Assembly (NCBI RefSeq): GCF_014646895.1
Contig: NZ_BMOD01000004.1
Location: 1-64,000, forward strand
DNA from: Deinococcus roseus
GTDB lineage: Bacteria; Deinococcota; Deinococci; Deinococcales; Deinococcaceae
Direction: 5' to 3'
Length of the DNA: 64,000 bases
Shown: positions 16,960 to 25,117 of the stretch, in pieces
Position numbering within the stretch: the first letter of the stretch is position 1
How the letters are laid out: each line of letters opens with the position of its first letter
Made by a program: the position numbers and the translations under genes
Notes under the pieces: model-generated
Told to the model about the DNA's origin: nothing
Seen by the model: the letters and a program-made list of their open reading frames with translations, nothing else
Databases searched by the model: none

Positions 16960-16987
16960 AAAGCAGAGTGATCCTCTGCTTTTTTTG
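16960..16987 (+). terminator. Intrinsic terminator after tpiA
   Basis: Stem AAGCAGAG / CTCTGCTT (16961-16968 with 16974-16981) and a run of seven T. Confidence 0.9.
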
Positions 16988-17048
16988 TTTGGCACAGCGG
17001 TTTTCAGATTTCTGTAAGGGAATACAGCGATTGTGAAAAAGCTCTAAC

Positions 17049-17471
17049 ATGTTTCCAAAACGCAAAAAGAGCATGAAGCGCAACCCTTTTCTCACACAAA
17101 CCGTATCCAGAAACATGAAACGTTCTTTTCTGTGGGTGCTGGTCAGTCTGCTCTTTCTGGGTTTCTTCAGTGATGCATTGGCGAAACGCAGCGGTGGGGG
17201 ATTCGGTCGCAGCACCCGGTCCAAACCCAGTGTCTCTGCCCAATACCGCGCTCCCGGCAAAACTTATGCTGCACCCAGACGCACTTACAGCAATTCCCGT
17301 TCAGGTTTTCCCAGCTTCATTTTTGTTCCTTTTTTTGGTTTTGGGCATCTGGGGTACGCATACAGTCCTTTCAGTTTTCTGGGGGTGCTGAGCCTGCTGT
17401 TGAATCTGGTGGTGTTGGCGGTGGTGATTGCTTTTGTGGCATGGATGGTGCGCAGAATGCGCCGCGCATAA
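17049..17471 (+). CDS. Small membrane protein, function unknown
   Basis: Up to 140 residues. A basic N-terminus is followed by a hydrophobic segment resembling a signal peptide (MKRSFLWVLVSLLFLGFFSDALA), a Ser/Arg/Gly-rich linker (SGGGFGRSTRSKP), and a second long hydrophobic region near the C-terminus ending in a basic tail (WMVRRMRRA). In-frame ATGs at 17049, 17073 and 17115 are all without a good ribosome binding site. Start 17115 would make the signal peptide N-terminal and is my favoured protein start, though I report the open extent. No family recognised. Confidence 0.5.
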   Translation: MFPKRKKSMKRNPFLTQTVSRNMKRSFLWVLVSLLFLGFFSDALAKRSGGGFGRSTRSKPSVSAQYRAPGKTYAAPRRTYSNSRSGFPSFIFVPFFGFGHLGYAYSPFSFLGVLSLLLNLVVLAVVIAFVAWMVRRMRRA

Positions 17472-17595
17472 AAGTGTCAGAGTGGGCCTGTCATACTGGA
17501 GCATCCCGGCTGAAACAGCAGAAGAAACAATGCTGCTGTCATCCCGACTCCCCTTTCAGACATTCAGGGAACATTTCACCTCACGGAGCCCCAGC

Positions 17596-18312
17596 ATGCA
17601 GAACCCCGAGACAGCCCTAAAATTTGCCCTGGCCTGCACGTCCCTCCAGCAAAACAGCAGCTTGCAGGTCTTGCACGCGGTTGCAGCATCCCTGCCTGAG
17701 CTTTTTCCGGGCAGTCGGTTCCAGCTGGATGAACAGACCCTGCTTCCGGTGGGCTGGTTCAGTGAGGTGGAACATCGGGGGTATGTCAGCCTTCCTCCCA
17801 CCCCACTGGCGTACACAGTCACCCTGGCTTCACCTCCATCTGAAGCAGAAAAACTGTTGCTGGCCTGCTTCTTGCAGCAGTTTGAACAGGCGTTGCTGTT
17901 GACAGCATTTCAGGAGGAATTGGACCGTCAGGCCAGAAGAGACTGGCTCACCGGTCTTCCCCACCGCTTTCAGCTGTACCGGCAGCTGGATGCTTACGGT
18001 CGATTGCTGTCCTCTTATCATGTGGGGTTGCTGGAATTGACCCACATTTCCAGCACGGACCAGTTGCATCGTCCGTTCATGGACCATCTGATTCTGGAAG
18101 TGGTCAAAATCCTGAAGCAACACACCCTGCATGCTTACCGTTTTGAATCCGAACGTTTCGTGTTCATTCTGGACCAGCAGCAGAAAGAAAACCTGCTGAC
18201 CCAGCTTGCAGACATGCCCGAACTGGGTGTTCGTCTGTCCTGGGCAGACACCTGGGAAGGCAGTCCAGAAAACATCGTGGAGGCCCTGGTTTCCCGGATG
18301 CAGACCGCTTAA
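17596..18312 (+). CDS. Degenerate GGDEF-domain protein
   Basis: 238 residues from ATG 17596, which has GGAG 8 nt upstream; longer in-frame starts (17428, 17530) overlap the previous gene or lack such a site. Residues 1-105 resemble a small sensor/GAF-like region. From residue 113 the sequence follows the GGDEF fold (RRDWLTGLPHRFQLYRQL corresponds to the usual D-x-L-T-G-L-x-N-R start). The signature loop reads ESERF at residues 184-188 where active diguanylate cyclases have GGDEF, and the DLTGLPN Asn is His. Cyclase activity is therefore very unlikely. It may be a binding or scaffold version. A bidirectional terminator follows. Confidence 0.7.
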   Translation: MQNPETALKFALACTSLQQNSSLQVLHAVAASLPELFPGSRFQLDEQTLLPVGWFSEVEHRGYVSLPPTPLAYTVTLASPPSEAEKLLLACFLQQFEQALLLTAFQEELDRQARRDWLTGLPHRFQLYRQLDAYGRLLSSYHVGLLELTHISSTDQLHRPFMDHLILEVVKILKQHTLHAYRFESERFVFILDQQQKENLLTQLADMPELGVRLSWADTWEGSPENIVEALVSRMQTA

Positions 18313-18333
18313 AACAAAGCTCCATGGAAAGAA

Positions 18334-18365
18334 AAAGACCTCCTGAAAACAGGAGGTCTTTGGGT
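18334..18365. terminator. Bidirectional intrinsic terminator
   Basis: Perfect 12-bp stem AAAGACCTCCTG / CAGGAGGTCTTT (18334-18345 with 18350-18361). A-run on the left and T-run on the right serve both converging genes. Confidence 0.9.
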
Positions 18366-18381
18366 TTGGTTTGAGTCTGGA

Positions 18382-19530
18382 TCAGGCGTGCACAGCAGAG
18401 AGGTTCTGTTCCAGTGTGGCTTCCAGGTGCTTGTGGCCCAGAATTTCATCCAGGGTGCGCATGAACCGCAGGTAGTGTTCCACACGTGCGGCTTCACCCA
18501 TCAGGCCCAGACGCCAGATCAGACCACGGGTGGCGTCCAGGCCTCCGGTGATGCTGATGTTCTTCTGACGCAGGGCACCCCGCACCTGGGCATCGTTCAT
18601 GCCTTCGGGGAGACGCAGCGAAAGCACGCTGGGAAGGCGTTCACGGGGGTTTTTCACAAAGTGGGAAAACCCGATGGTTTCCAGGGTGCGGGCCACAGCC
18701 ACACTGAGTTCAGCAGCGTGGTGGGCACGGACTTCCAGACCTTCGCTCAGGGCAGCCGTGAGGGCTGCATCCAGAGCGTAGTGAAGTTGCACGGGAACGG
18801 TGTGATGGTAGTCTTTGTGGTCCCAGTAAGCTTGCAGACCCAGAAAGTCGGAGTACCACAGGGTCACCGGGGTTTTGCGGTTTTTGACCACTTCCATGGC
18901 CCGGGCACTGACGGCAACAGGAGCCACTCCGGGAGGGGCCGAGAGGCACTTCTGGGAACCGGTGTAAGCATAGTCGATGCCCCATTTTTCCATTTCGTAG
19001 GGCATCATGCCTGCAGTGGTGACAGCATCTACAGTCACCAGGATGCCCATGTCCTGGGCAATGTGGGCAATTTCAGGGGCAGGATTCAGAACGCCAGTGC
19101 TGGTTTCACCGTGCACCACACTGACCATTTTGGGCTGGTGTTCTCTCAGGGCCTTTTCAACCTCTTCGAGGCGCACAGCTTCTCCGATGGGGGCACGCAC
19201 CACGATGACTTTTGCACCGTAACGCTCGCACATCTCGACCATGCGGTCTCCAAAAGAACCGTTGGTGGCCACCACCACGGTGTCTCCGGCTTCGATAAGG
19301 TTGGCAAATCCAGTCTCCATTCCGAGGCTTCCGGTGCCCGCCACCAGTGCTGTGAACGCATCCGCCGCCGCTCCGTACAGGACTTTAAGGTTCGCCTGGA
19401 TGCGCGCGTTCAGCGCGAAAACCGCGGGATCCATGTGTCCGACCATGGGAATCAGGAGGGCTTGGAGCGCATCAGGCTGGATGGGCGTCGGGCCTGGAGT
19501 CAAAAGAAGGAGATCTGTATTCTGGCTCAT
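18382..19530 (-). CDS. Class V aminotransferase (alanine-glyoxylate / serine-pyruvate type)
   Basis: 382 residues of PLP fold-type I. It begins LLLLTPGPTPIQPDAL, has VVHGETSTGVLNP, the PLP-binding Asp in VTVDAVTTAGMMP and the Schiff-base Lys194 in YTGSQKCLSAPPGVAP. Family members transfer the amino group from alanine or serine to glyoxylate or pyruvate; archaeal and thermophile homologues may act on serine or phosphoserine, so the substrate is not fixed by sequence. AAGGA precedes the ATG at 6 nt. It is divergent from the S41 protease gene across only 37 bp, so the promoters must overlap. Confidence 0.9.
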   Translation of the reverse strand: MSQNTDLLLLTPGPTPIQPDALQALLIPMVGHMDPAVFALNARIQANLKVLYGAAADAFTALVAGTGSLGMETGFANLIEAGDTVVVATNGSFGDRMVEMCERYGAKVIVVRAPIGEAVRLEEVEKALREHQPKMVSVVHGETSTGVLNPAPEIAHIAQDMGILVTVDAVTTAGMMPYEMEKWGIDYAYTGSQKCLSAPPGVAPVAVSARAMEVVKNRKTPVTLWYSDFLGLQAYWDHKDYHHTVPVQLHYALDAALTAALSEGLEVRAHHAAELSVAVARTLETIGFSHFVKNPRERLPSVLSLRLPEGMNDAQVRGALRQKNISITGGLDATRGLIWRLGLMGEAARVEHYLRFMRTLDEILGHKHLEATLEQNLSAVHA

Positions 19531-19567
19531 GTATATTCCTTATGCCCTGACCTGTTAAGGTAAAAGC

Positions 19568-20557
19568 ATGCTCTCTAGTGTAGCGCTTTCTGCAGTGATC
19601 GCGGGCAGTGTGCTCAGCCCAGAATTAGACAAATTCCAGAAAATTGCCGACATGATCACGGAAAAATACATCTACACCTCACATTTAACCCCACCCAAAA
19701 CCCTGACACTGCCTGCTTCGTTACCGTCCCACACCCCTCTGGCCCTTGAGCAAACCTTGATTGAGCACTCCAACAACTGGGAGGCTGTGCAGGCTTATTA
19801 CCGCAATGAAGTGCTCAAAAACCCCAAGAATCTGGATTTCGCCCTGAAAAGTCTGGTGGACTGGCTGGGAGACAACCACTCGGTGTACCTGAACAAATTT
19901 GAAGCCACGGCTTTAAAAAGCCGGTATGGTGATCTGCCCTGTCTGCAGTACACCCTGGATGCAACACCCACAAGGACCACAGCCCAGGTGACATATGAGG
20001 TGTCTCAGGAAGACTCCAGGGTGGGCATCATCCGCATTGAAGATTTTGCCGGGTTTGACCGCACGGCTGGCGTACAGGAGGCCCTGAATGCCCTGACAGC
20101 TCAGGGGGTCAAGGCTTTTGTGATTGACCTGAGGGGCAATCCTGGCGGCCTTGCCGTAGAAATGATGCGCACTGCAGGTCTGTTTCAATCGGGTTTTCTG
20201 TGGAGGATGCGCCTGAAAGGTTCCTTCCCCATCCCACTGCCTGCACTGGGCAACAAGCCTTATGCCCAGGTTCCTCTGGCCCTGGTCATTGACCGCAACG
20301 TCAACAGTGCAGCAGAAGGATTCAGTGGTGGATTGCAACGGGTGGGCCGGGCAAAGGTTTTTGGAGAAACCAGTGCGGGCAATGTAGAAGCTGTTTACCC
20401 TTACTGTTTCAACGATGGCAGCATGATGTTTCTGGCTTCTGGACAGCTTGCCCCTTTCAGCGGCAAAACCTGGGAAGGGGTGGGGGTTGTTCCAGACCAG
20501 CCCGGAAGCACCCTTTCTGACGCAGTAAAATGGGCTGCTGGACAGCTAAAACCTTAA
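19568..20557 (+). CDS. S41-family peptidase-like protein without PDZ domain and without the usual Lys
   Basis: 329 residues with an N-terminal hydrophobic stretch (MLSSVALSAVIAGSVLSPEL), possibly a signal peptide. The S41 core is visible: RGNPGG at 189-194, and VNSAAEGFSGGL with the probable nucleophile Ser247. The strand that normally ends in the general-base Lys (T-F-G-K-G in C-terminal processing proteases) reads ETSAGNVEAV, so the Lys is missing. No PDZ domain lies between. It may use a tricorn-like or other base, or be inactive. Preceded by AAGG 8-9 nt before the ATG. Confidence 0.78.
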   Translation: MLSSVALSAVIAGSVLSPELDKFQKIADMITEKYIYTSHLTPPKTLTLPASLPSHTPLALEQTLIEHSNNWEAVQAYYRNEVLKNPKNLDFALKSLVDWLGDNHSVYLNKFEATALKSRYGDLPCLQYTLDATPTRTTAQVTYEVSQEDSRVGIIRIEDFAGFDRTAGVQEALNALTAQGVKAFVIDLRGNPGGLAVEMMRTAGLFQSGFLWRMRLKGSFPIPLPALGNKPYAQVPLALVIDRNVNSAAEGFSGGLQRVGRAKVFGETSAGNVEAVYPYCFNDGSMMFLASGQLAPFSGKTWEGVGVVPDQPGSTLSDAVKWAAGQLKP

Positions 20558-20589
20558 AGGGGACTAGACGGCAAGCCATGGGGTCGGGT

Positions 20590-20595
20590 TATACT
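20590..20595 (+). promoter_or_regulatory. -10 box of the M24 peptidase gene, probable leaderless mRNA
   Basis: TATACT ends 7 nt before ATG 20603 with no Shine-Dalgarno between. A weak -35 TAGACG at 20565-20570 has a 19-bp spacer. Confidence 0.65.
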
Positions 20596-20602
20596 CTTCT
20601 TT

Positions 20603-21661
20603 ATGCAACAACCCGCTGACCTGCTGACCTCTCACGGACTGGACGCCCTGTGGGTGACCAAGCCTGAAAATGTCAGGTATCTGAGTGGTTTTTCCACGCC
20701 CAAAGACGGCCTGGTGCTGCTGCACAAGGAGGGGGCACTCCTTTACACCGATGCCCGTTACACCGAACAGGCCAAAGAAGAATGCTTCATTCCACAACAC
20801 ATCGCCCGCCACAGTGATGTGATTCAGCATGCCCGCACCCTGCTGGAAGGCAAAGTGGTGGGTTACGAAGCCGATGCCCTGCTGGTCAACAAACTCCATC
20901 AACTTGCAGGCCTGCAAGCCAAAAAGCTGGTGCCCACCGAGGGCATTCTGGAGGCCCGCAGGCTCATCAAAACCCCTGAAGAAATCCAGCTCATCCGTCA
21001 GGCACAACAGATTGCCGATGAAGCCTTGAGACAGGCGCTGCCCAGCCTGAGAGCGGGTGTTCGGGAAGTGGATCTGGCCCTGCAAATGGAAGTGTACATG
21101 CGCTCCCATGGGGCTGAGGACCGGGCTTTTGACATCACAGTGGCCAGCGGTTACCGCAGCGCCATGCCCCACGGCACCGCCAGTGAAAAGGTGATTCAGG
21201 AAGGTGAACTGGTGACTTTTGACTGGGGAGCCCGTTACCGGGGTTACTACAGCGATTGCACCCGTGCTTTTCCGGTGGGTGAAATCAGCGAAGAACTGAA
21301 GAACCTGTACCGCCACACCCAGAAAGCCCTGAACCTTGCTCTGGAAGCCATCAAACCGGGCGTCATGACCAGTGACCTGGATCAGGTGGCCAGAGGTTAT
21401 CTGGAAGAGCAGGGACTGGCCGAACATTTCGTGCACTCTCTGGGTCACGGGGTGGGTCTGGCCATCCATGAAAATCCCCATCTGGCCAGATTTCGCCCTG
21501 ACCTTCCCCAATACAATGTGCCCCTGCAAGCTGGCATGGTGATCACCATCGAGCCTGGATTGTACGTGGCTGGTGTGGGCGGAGTGCGCCTTGAAGAACT
21601 TGTGCTGGTCACCGAAACGGGTTGCGAGGTCCTGAGCCACGCCCCCTTCGCGGAGGTGTAA
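20603..21661 (+). CDS. Xaa-Pro aminopeptidase (M24B)
   Basis: 352 residues. An N-terminal creatinase-like domain (1-120) precedes a pita-bread catalytic domain with all five metal ligands visible: two Asp in FDWGARYRGYYSDCTRAF, His in HSLGHGVGL, and Glu in ITIEPGLYV and RLEELVLV. It removes N-terminal residues preceding proline, probably in the cytosol. The RlpA-like gene starts at the base after its stop, so the two are co-transcribed. Confidence 0.94.
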   Translation: MQQPADLLTSHGLDALWVTKPENVRYLSGFSTPKDGLVLLHKEGALLYTDARYTEQAKEECFIPQHIARHSDVIQHARTLLEGKVVGYEADALLVNKLHQLAGLQAKKLVPTEGILEARRLIKTPEEIQLIRQAQQIADEALRQALPSLRAGVREVDLALQMEVYMRSHGAEDRAFDITVASGYRSAMPHGTASEKVIQEGELVTFDWGARYRGYYSDCTRAFPVGEISEELKNLYRHTQKALNLALEAIKPGVMTSDLDQVARGYLEEQGLAEHFVHSLGHGVGLAIHENPHLARFRPDLPQYNVPLQAGMVITIEPGLYVAGVGGVRLEELVLVTETGCEVLSHAPFAEV

Positions 21662-21994
21662 ATGAAGTATTTGCTGGCAGTTCTTCTTCTGGTGTTCCCT
21701 GTCTCGGGAATGGCCCAGAGCAACTGGGTGCAAACAGGCTTTGCCGTTTATTATGGTGGCCTCAAAGACAGAGAAACCACCCTGACTGCAGCCCATCCTT
21801 CCCTGCCATTTGGCACCTGGGTGGAAGTCAAACACCAGAAAACCGGCAAAACCATCCGGGTCAAGATCAATGACCGGGGTCCTTTTGGCAACAAGAGCCG
21901 CATCATTGACCTTTCCACGGCTGCGGCACGGGCACTGGGCATCATTTCCGAGGGTGTTGCTCCCGTGGAAATCCGGGTGGTGCAAAGCAACTGA
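21662..21994 (+). CDS. RlpA-like double-psi beta-barrel protein, secreted
   Basis: 110 residues. The signal peptide MKYLLAVLLLVFPVSGMAQ is followed by a single DPBB/RlpA domain (AVYYGG, PFGTWVEVKHQKTGKTIRVKINDRGPF, RIIDLSTAAARALGI). The catalytic Asp of RlpA lytic transglycosylases corresponds to the Asp of NDRGPF, and the DLS motif is intact. No SPOR domain is present, unlike E. coli RlpA. A role in cutting peptidoglycan strands lacking stem peptides is inferred. The ATG directly abuts the preceding stop; GGAGGTG lies at the end of the upstream gene. Confidence 0.88.
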   Translation: MKYLLAVLLLVFPVSGMAQSNWVQTGFAVYYGGLKDRETTLTAAHPSLPFGTWVEVKHQKTGKTIRVKINDRGPFGNKSRIIDLSTAAARALGIISEGVAPVEIRVVQSN

Positions 21995-22091
21995 GCATCA
22001 CCCGAATCAGGACAAAGGGCCAGAGAAATCCTTACCAAAATCATGTAGGATGTGCTAGGCTTTGTCCATCAATTCTAGGAGGAAAACAATC

Positions 22092-22535
22092 ATGTCTGAT
22101 GTCGCTCTGCTGACACTCGATACCATCGCGAAGTACCTGAAAGAAAAAGAAGTGCACCTGGACCTCCAGGAGAACAACGGTCAGCGCTTCATCCGCATGG
22201 GCTGGAAATTTGAAATGGGCGACGCTGCCGTTCTGGTGAGTGTTTCTGACGGCCCCAACGACACCAGCCGTCTGGAAATCACCTGCGTGACCCAGAAAAC
22301 CTACACCGATCGCCGCGACGAAGTGGTGACCATGCTGAACTCCCGCAACCGTGAACGCGCCTTTTCACGCAGCATCGATGACGATGGCAACGTGTGGCTG
22401 GAGTACGTTGGCTTCTACCCCACCCTCTGCGAGTTCCCCCAGAGCACCTTCGACACCCTGTTCAGCGGTGTCCTGATGCACTTCCAGGACGATTACGCCA
22501 CCCTGGAAGGCTACGTGCCTGCTGCCCAGGCCTGA
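22092..22535 (+). CDS. YbjN-domain protein
   Basis: 147 residues, all cytosolic in character, matching the YbjN fold (related to type III secretion chaperones): an N-terminal helix (TLDTIAKYLKEKEVHLDL), a beta sheet with WKFEMGDAAVLVSVSD, and a central helix after RLEITCVTQKTYTDRRDEVVTMLN. The Deinococcus-Thermus group has several such proteins of unknown role; E. coli YbjN affects stress and motility regulation. ATG 22092 has a strong AGGAGG at the right distance. Single gene with its own terminator. Confidence 0.82.
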   Translation: MSDVALLTLDTIAKYLKEKEVHLDLQENNGQRFIRMGWKFEMGDAAVLVSVSDGPNDTSRLEITCVTQKTYTDRRDEVVTMLNSRNRERAFSRSIDDDGNVWLEYVGFYPTLCEFPQSTFDTLFSGVLMHFQDDYATLEGYVPAAQA

Positions 22536-22554
22536 TCCAACACAGGATTTTTCG

Positions 22555-22584
22555 ATCAGGGAGGTTTGCCTCCCTGATTTTTGT
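22555..22584 (+). terminator. Intrinsic terminator after the YbjN gene
   Basis: Perfect 10-bp stem ATCAGGGAGG / CCTCCCTGAT (22555-22564 with 22569-22578) and TTTTTG. Confidence 0.9.
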
Positions 22585-22661
22585 TGGATATTTTGGGCTG
22601 ACAAGTTTTTTGAGCTAAGCAACACCATCTCCCGCTCACACAGATCCCTTAAGCTGTTACG

Positions 22662-23456
22662 GTGTTGAAACTGGTATGCATTGATGTCGATGGCACGCTG
22701 GTCGGATCCAGCGGAACAGTCACAGAAGAAGTCTGGGAGGCCACCCGAGAGGCCCGCAGCAGGGGGCAGCATCTGGTGATCTGTACCGGACGTCCTGCTT
22801 TTGGAAAAGCCCTGGGATACGCCCAGAAGCTTGATCCTGAAGGCTGGCACATTTTCCAGAATGGAGCAAGCATTTACCACGTGCAGACAGGTGAAACCCT
22901 CTCTGCTTCCTTTCCAGAAGAACTGCTTCCCTGGCTGGAACAGCTTGGGAAAGAGAAAAACTGGGTTCTGGAGCTTTATTCAGATACCGATTACGCTGTG
23001 GAAGACACCCACAGGTTTGCCCGAGAGCATGCAGAATTGCTGGGTTTGCCTTTTGACCCTAGACCTTTCACTGCACTAAAAGGCACACCCGTGCGTGCAC
23101 AGTGGGTGATTCCCATTGAACAGACCCGGGAGTGCATGGCCCTGATGCCTGAGAGTGTCACCCTCTCTCCTGCTGGAAGCCCCATCATGCCTGATGCCAT
23201 GTTCATCTCCATGACCCGCAAAGGGGTGTCCAAGGCTTCAGGAATTCAAAAGATTGCAGACAAACTGGGCCTCACCATCGATCAGGTGATGATGGTGGGC
23301 GATGGTCACAACGATGCAGAGGCCATGAAAGTGGTCGGGCACGGGGTTGCCATGGCCAACGCCGACGATGAAGCCAGGGCTGCTGCAAACCACCATGTGG
23401 GTCATGTGGACGAAGGGGGCCTCATAGAAGCACTCGAGCTTTCCTGGATCCTGTGA
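22662..23456 (+). CDS. HAD-superfamily phosphatase, Cof type
   Basis: 264 residues from a GTG start (TTG 22665 is the alternative; no clear Shine-Dalgarno). The HAD motifs are motif I CIDVDGTLVG, motif II ICTGRP, the motif III Lys in MTRKGVSKASGIQ and motif IV MVGDGHNDAEAM. A type C2b cap lies between motifs II and III. These enzymes hydrolyse small phosphorylated sugars or cofactors such as FMN or PLP; the substrate is not predictable. Its 3' end overlaps the convergent lnt gene by 35 bp. Confidence 0.9.
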   Translation: MLKLVCIDVDGTLVGSSGTVTEEVWEATREARSRGQHLVICTGRPAFGKALGYAQKLDPEGWHIFQNGASIYHVQTGETLSASFPEELLPWLEQLGKEKNWVLELYSDTDYAVEDTHRFAREHAELLGLPFDPRPFTALKGTPVRAQWVIPIEQTRECMALMPESVTLSPAGSPIMPDAMFISMTRKGVSKASGIQKIADKLGLTIDQVMMVGDGHNDAEAMKVVGHGVAMANADDEARAAANHHVGHVDEGGLIEALELSWIL

Positions 23457-24849
23457 TCAAAACCCACAGGCTGCCAAACAGGCAGAACCCCAGCACCAGC
23501 CAGTCCCCGACCAGCATGTAAATGGTGGCTGCGGTCAGGGACTGGTATCTGGCTTGCAGAGTTTTGGTTTCCCAGAGGGGAAGCTTTTCGATGGTTCTTC
23601 CCAGGGGATCAATCACTGCAGTGACCCCGGTGTTGCCTGCCCGGAGGATGTAACGATGTGTTTCAATGGCACGCACCCGACCCATGTCGTAGTGCTGCCA
23701 CAAACCTGCTCCCGTTCCAAACCAGGCATCGTTGGAAACATTGACCAGCACGGTGGCTCCATTGAGGGCCATGCTTCTGGCAATCCAGCCATACACACTT
23801 TCGTAGCAGATGTAAGTGCCAAATTTTTGACCGGCCAGTTCCAGAGGCTTTGCGGTCTCTCCAACCTTCCAGCTTCCCAGGTAAACCCCCAGTTGTTGCT
23901 CGATGGGACGGTACACAGCGTCCAGTTGTTCCCTCATGGGATACCACTCTCCAAAGGGCACCAGACGGATCTTGTCGTGGGTGGTGATCCTTTGCTGGTT
24001 GAGGGCCACATCCATTTCACGGGCCACCACCCGGTTGTGGATGGTGGTGAGGTCACTCATTCCAGTGATGAGTTGCGCAGGGTGGGCCTCTGGCAAGTGG
24101 CTGTCATAAATGGCGGTTTCAGGCCAGATGTAAACCCCATTTCCTGTGCTGAGGTTGTTGTAGATGTCAATGGAACGCAGGGTGTGGTTGACATCCTGGG
24201 CTTTCAATCTGGGGTCGATGTTGCCCTGCACCAGAGTGGCCTGCTGCAAAGGACCTGTTGGAGCGGTGCGGGTCAGGCCATAAACCCAGCCAGAGGCCCA
24301 CAGTGCAACGGAGATCCCCAACGGAAGAAACTGTCCTTCCAGTGCACTGGCCAGTGCTGCTGCAGTGCCTGTGGTGAGCAGGCTGAGCAAGAGCACCCCT
24401 CCCAGGTCTGCTGCCTGAATCAGGGGCGTGTTCTGCAGGGTGTAGCCCAGGGTGCCCCAGGGAAAGGCGAACATGCCCAGGTGCCTGAGCCATTCCAGAA
24501 TCACCCAGCCAAAAGCCAGCAACCACAACCTTGTGTAGCGGTCTGTGCTCAAATTAAAAACAATGGCAGCCAGCAAAGCCCAGAATGCCCCCTCGATGAA
24601 CCACAGTGGAATGAACATAACAGCACCAAAAACCCCATACTGACCATAAAAGCTGATGGGAAGCCAGTGCAGGTAAATGGCAAAAAACAAACTCATGCCC
24701 CAGAACATCCGGGCCACCGCCAGACGGCGGGTTTTGCTGTCAATCAGGACTTTCAGTGTCCAGGCCAAAAAAAGTGGGGTCAGAAACCCCCATAAAATGT
24801 GCAGGCTGCTCAGCGCCAGAAGAACAAAAGGAATGAGAAACACCCCCAA
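23422..24849 (-). CDS. lnt: Apolipoprotein N-acyltransferase
   Basis: 475 residues: about six N-terminal membrane segments, a periplasmic nitrilase-like domain and a final C-terminal membrane segment. The catalytic triad is present: Glu244 in WPETAIYD, Lys293 in KIRLVPFGEWYP and Cys348 in YICYESVYG. It adds the third acyl chain to the N-terminal Cys of lipoproteins, which fits a diderm envelope. The ATG is followed directly by hydrophobic residues; upstream, GGGG is weak as a ribosome binding site. Confidence 0.93.
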   Translation of the reverse strand: MGVFLIPFVLLALSSLHILWGFLTPLFLAWTLKVLIDSKTRRLAVARMFWGMSLFFAIYLHWLPISFYGQYGVFGAVMFIPLWFIEGAFWALLAAIVFNLSTDRYTRLWLLAFGWVILEWLRHLGMFAFPWGTLGYTLQNTPLIQAADLGGVLLLSLLTTGTAAALASALEGQFLPLGISVALWASGWVYGLTRTAPTGPLQQATLVQGNIDPRLKAQDVNHTLRSIDIYNNLSTGNGVYIWPETAIYDSHLPEAHPAQLITGMSDLTTIHNRVVAREMDVALNQQRITTHDKIRLVPFGEWYPMREQLDAVYRPIEQQLGVYLGSWKVGETAKPLELAGQKFGTYICYESVYGWIARSMALNGATVLVNVSNDAWFGTGAGLWQHYDMGRVRAIETHRYILRAGNTGVTAVIDPLGRTIEKLPLWETKTLQARYQSLTAATIYMLVGDWLVLGFCLFGSLWVLITGSRKARVLL

Positions 24850-25117
24850 ATTCTAACGCAGTTTTCTGAGAAGCATTGACGCATGGATGTTGTGAACTTC
24901 AGAGATCCCTGGCATCTCTGGCCTGGGTCTCAGGTTGTCTAGTCGCAAACTGAAGTCGATTCGAATAAAAGTGGTTTTTTTCAGCCACAACACAGCCTGG
25001 GCAAAGAACTTGCTCATCAAATTTACCGCCCATCAGGGTAATTTTAATGTAACAAACTCATTTTCATGCACCACAACATCAATTCAGATATTGTAAAATC
25101 ATGCAAGGAACGGGAAT

